Shown here: positions 6,523 through 7,307 of the stretch, in pieces | Layout of the letters: every line of letters starts with the position of its first letter | Numbering within the stretch: position 1 is the stretch's first letter | Notes under the pieces: generated by a model | Told to the model about the DNA's origin: nothing | The model's database searches: none | Seen by the model: the letters and a program-made list of their open reading frames with translations, nothing else | Translations under genes and position numbers: made by a program | Assembly: GCA_030271565.1 (NCBI GenBank) | Contig: JARXKR010000114.1 | Coordinates: forward strand, 1 to 7,307 | DNA length: 7,307 nt | Direction: 5' to 3' | Origin: Pseudomonadota bacterium | GTDB taxonomy: Bacteria; Pseudomonadota; Alphaproteobacteria; Sphingomonadales; Sphingomonadaceae

Positions 6523-7307
6523 GACGTCGGCTCACTAGCGTTTTGGCCAAGCAACGCCCGCAGCGCGACCAGCGCATCGTCAGGCTTCTCCTCAACGATC
6601 CGCTGCGCGAGCCCGACCTGGCGGCCGAGCATGGCTGGATCAGCGGCTGACGAGGTCTTGCGCGGTTGTGCAGGATCACCGTCGCCGCTTGATGCATTGC
6701 CGCCGCGCTTGAGTGCGCGCACCAATGGCCGCACTCCCATCAACAACACCAGCAACACCGCGATCAAGGCGACCGCACTGCGCACCACCATCGCGAACCA
6801 TGGCGCTTCGTAGAACGGCAGGCTGGTATCATCGACCGGTTCGAACGCGCGGACCATGACCTGGATCTGGTCGCCGCGCGCGGGATCGACCCCCATCGCC
6901 GCGCTGACCAGCGCCTTGATCTGGTCGAGATCGGTGGCCTTGGTCTTCTTCATCGCGTCCTGGCTGATCGCCACCGCGACCGAAATGCGTTTGATCTTGC
7001 CCGGGGCGGTGTTGGCAACCGATACCTCGCGGCCCAGCTCGTAAGTGCGCGTGGCCGAGCTCTCGCCATTTACCGGGGCGGCGCTCGCGGTGGGAGCCGG
7101 GCCGGGTGGGCCGCCCTGCGGCGCTCCGGGGCGGGCAACTGTGGCGGGCGGGGGCGTGTTCGACAACGCGCCGGGAATGCCGCCGGCTTGGCCGGGCTGG
7201 CCGCTGCTCGCCTGCGATTGCGACTGGGTTTCGGAGCGAACCACGCCGTTCTTGTCATAGCTTTCGCGCGCCGAGGTGACCTGATCCATATCGAGCTCGA
7301 CTTGGAT
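6519..7307 (-). CDS. fliF: Flagellar MS-ring protein FliF, C-terminal part (5' end outside window)
   Basis: FliF forms the MS ring in the inner membrane, the base on which the rotor and export gate are built. The reading frame is open to the right window edge, so only the last ~262 residues are seen; enterobacterial FliF is about 550. Visible parts in order: the ring-building segment with the family-typical VTSARESYDKNGVVRSE (residues ~10-26); a Pro/Gly/Gln/Ala-rich periplasmic linker (~28-85) containing GIPGALSN, a motif usual in FliF; a second periplasmic segment with APGKIKRISVAV (~101-112) and ARGDQIQV (~143-150); a transmembrane helix at about 170-193; and a cytoplasmic tail ending in a helical segment (AQRIVEEKPDDALVALRALL) that matches the FliG-binding tail of the family. 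The stop TGA shares 4 nt (ATGA) with the fliG start, so the two are probably translationally coupled. Identity is secure. The true start cannot be seen. Confidence 0.96.
   Translation of the reverse strand: MQVELDMDQVTSARESYDKNGVVRSETQSQSQASSGQPGQAGGIPGALSNTPPPATVARPGAPQGGPPGPAPTASAAPVNGESSATRTYELGREVSVANTAPGKIKRISVAVAISQDAMKKTKATDLDQIKALVSAAMGVDPARGDQIQVMVRAFEPVDDTSLPFYEAPWFAMVVRSAVALIAVLLVLLMGVRPLVRALKRGGNASSGDGDPAQPRKTSSAADPAMLGRQVGLAQRIVEEKPDDALVALRALLGQNASEPTS

Noticed and set aside
5395..6813. A 472-codon open frame on the plus strand opposite fliG and parts of fliF and fliH.
   Set aside because: The translation is compositionally odd (rich in Ala, Arg, His, Leu) with no recognisable domain. 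It lies opposite a fully conserved fliG. In GC-rich genes the antisense frames are often free of stops.

Overview
The window is one continuous block of flagellar motor and export genes, all on the minus strand. Read 5'->3' on that strand the order is fliF (3' part), fliG, fliH, fliI, fliJ, fliK, fliL, fliM, fliN (5' part). Base composition is strongly GC-rich, and the proteins are rich in Ala, Arg and Pro. Together with a short FliM and FliN and an Ala/Pro-rich FliK, this suggests an alphaproteobacterium, perhaps of the Sphingomonadales (Erythrobacter/Novosphingobium/Sphingomonas type). The taxonomic call is inference from style only. The F-G-H-I-J-K-L-M-N order is the same as in the classic enterobacterial fliF and fliL operons run together.

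Layout from right to left: fliF (7307-6519, start outside the window) encodes the MS-ring protein. fliG (6522-5500) encodes the rotor torque protein. fliH (5507-4938), fliI (4944-3613) and fliJ (3623-3198) encode the stator/regulator, ATPase and central stalk of the flagellar type III export motor. fliK (3162-1678) encodes the hook-length control protein. fliL (1651-1064) encodes a stator-associated membrane protein. fliM (1067-174) and fliN (152-1, cut by the window edge) encode C-ring switch proteins. Together they build the MS ring, the C ring on its cytoplasmic face, and the ATPase complex that feeds hook and filament subunits into the export gate.

Genes are packed very tightly. fliF/G, fliG/H, fliH/I, fliI/J and fliL/M overlap by 4, 8, 7, 11 and 4 nt. 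fliJ-fliK, fliK-fliL and fliM-fliN have gaps of 35, 26 and 21 nt. Genes after a gap have clear Shine-Dalgarno sequences, while fliJ and fliM, which start inside the previous gene, have poor ones, which points to translational coupling. No promoter, rho-independent terminator, RNA gene, mobile element, repeat array or CRISPR was found, and no stretch over 35 nt lacks a gene.

I see no undescribed system here. The points worth a second look are in protein detail: FliM has no N-terminal CheY-binding EIDALL-type motif, FliN starts almost directly at its SpoA domain, FliH lacks the N-terminal tryptophans known from Salmonella, and the C-terminal domain of FliK looks shortened.
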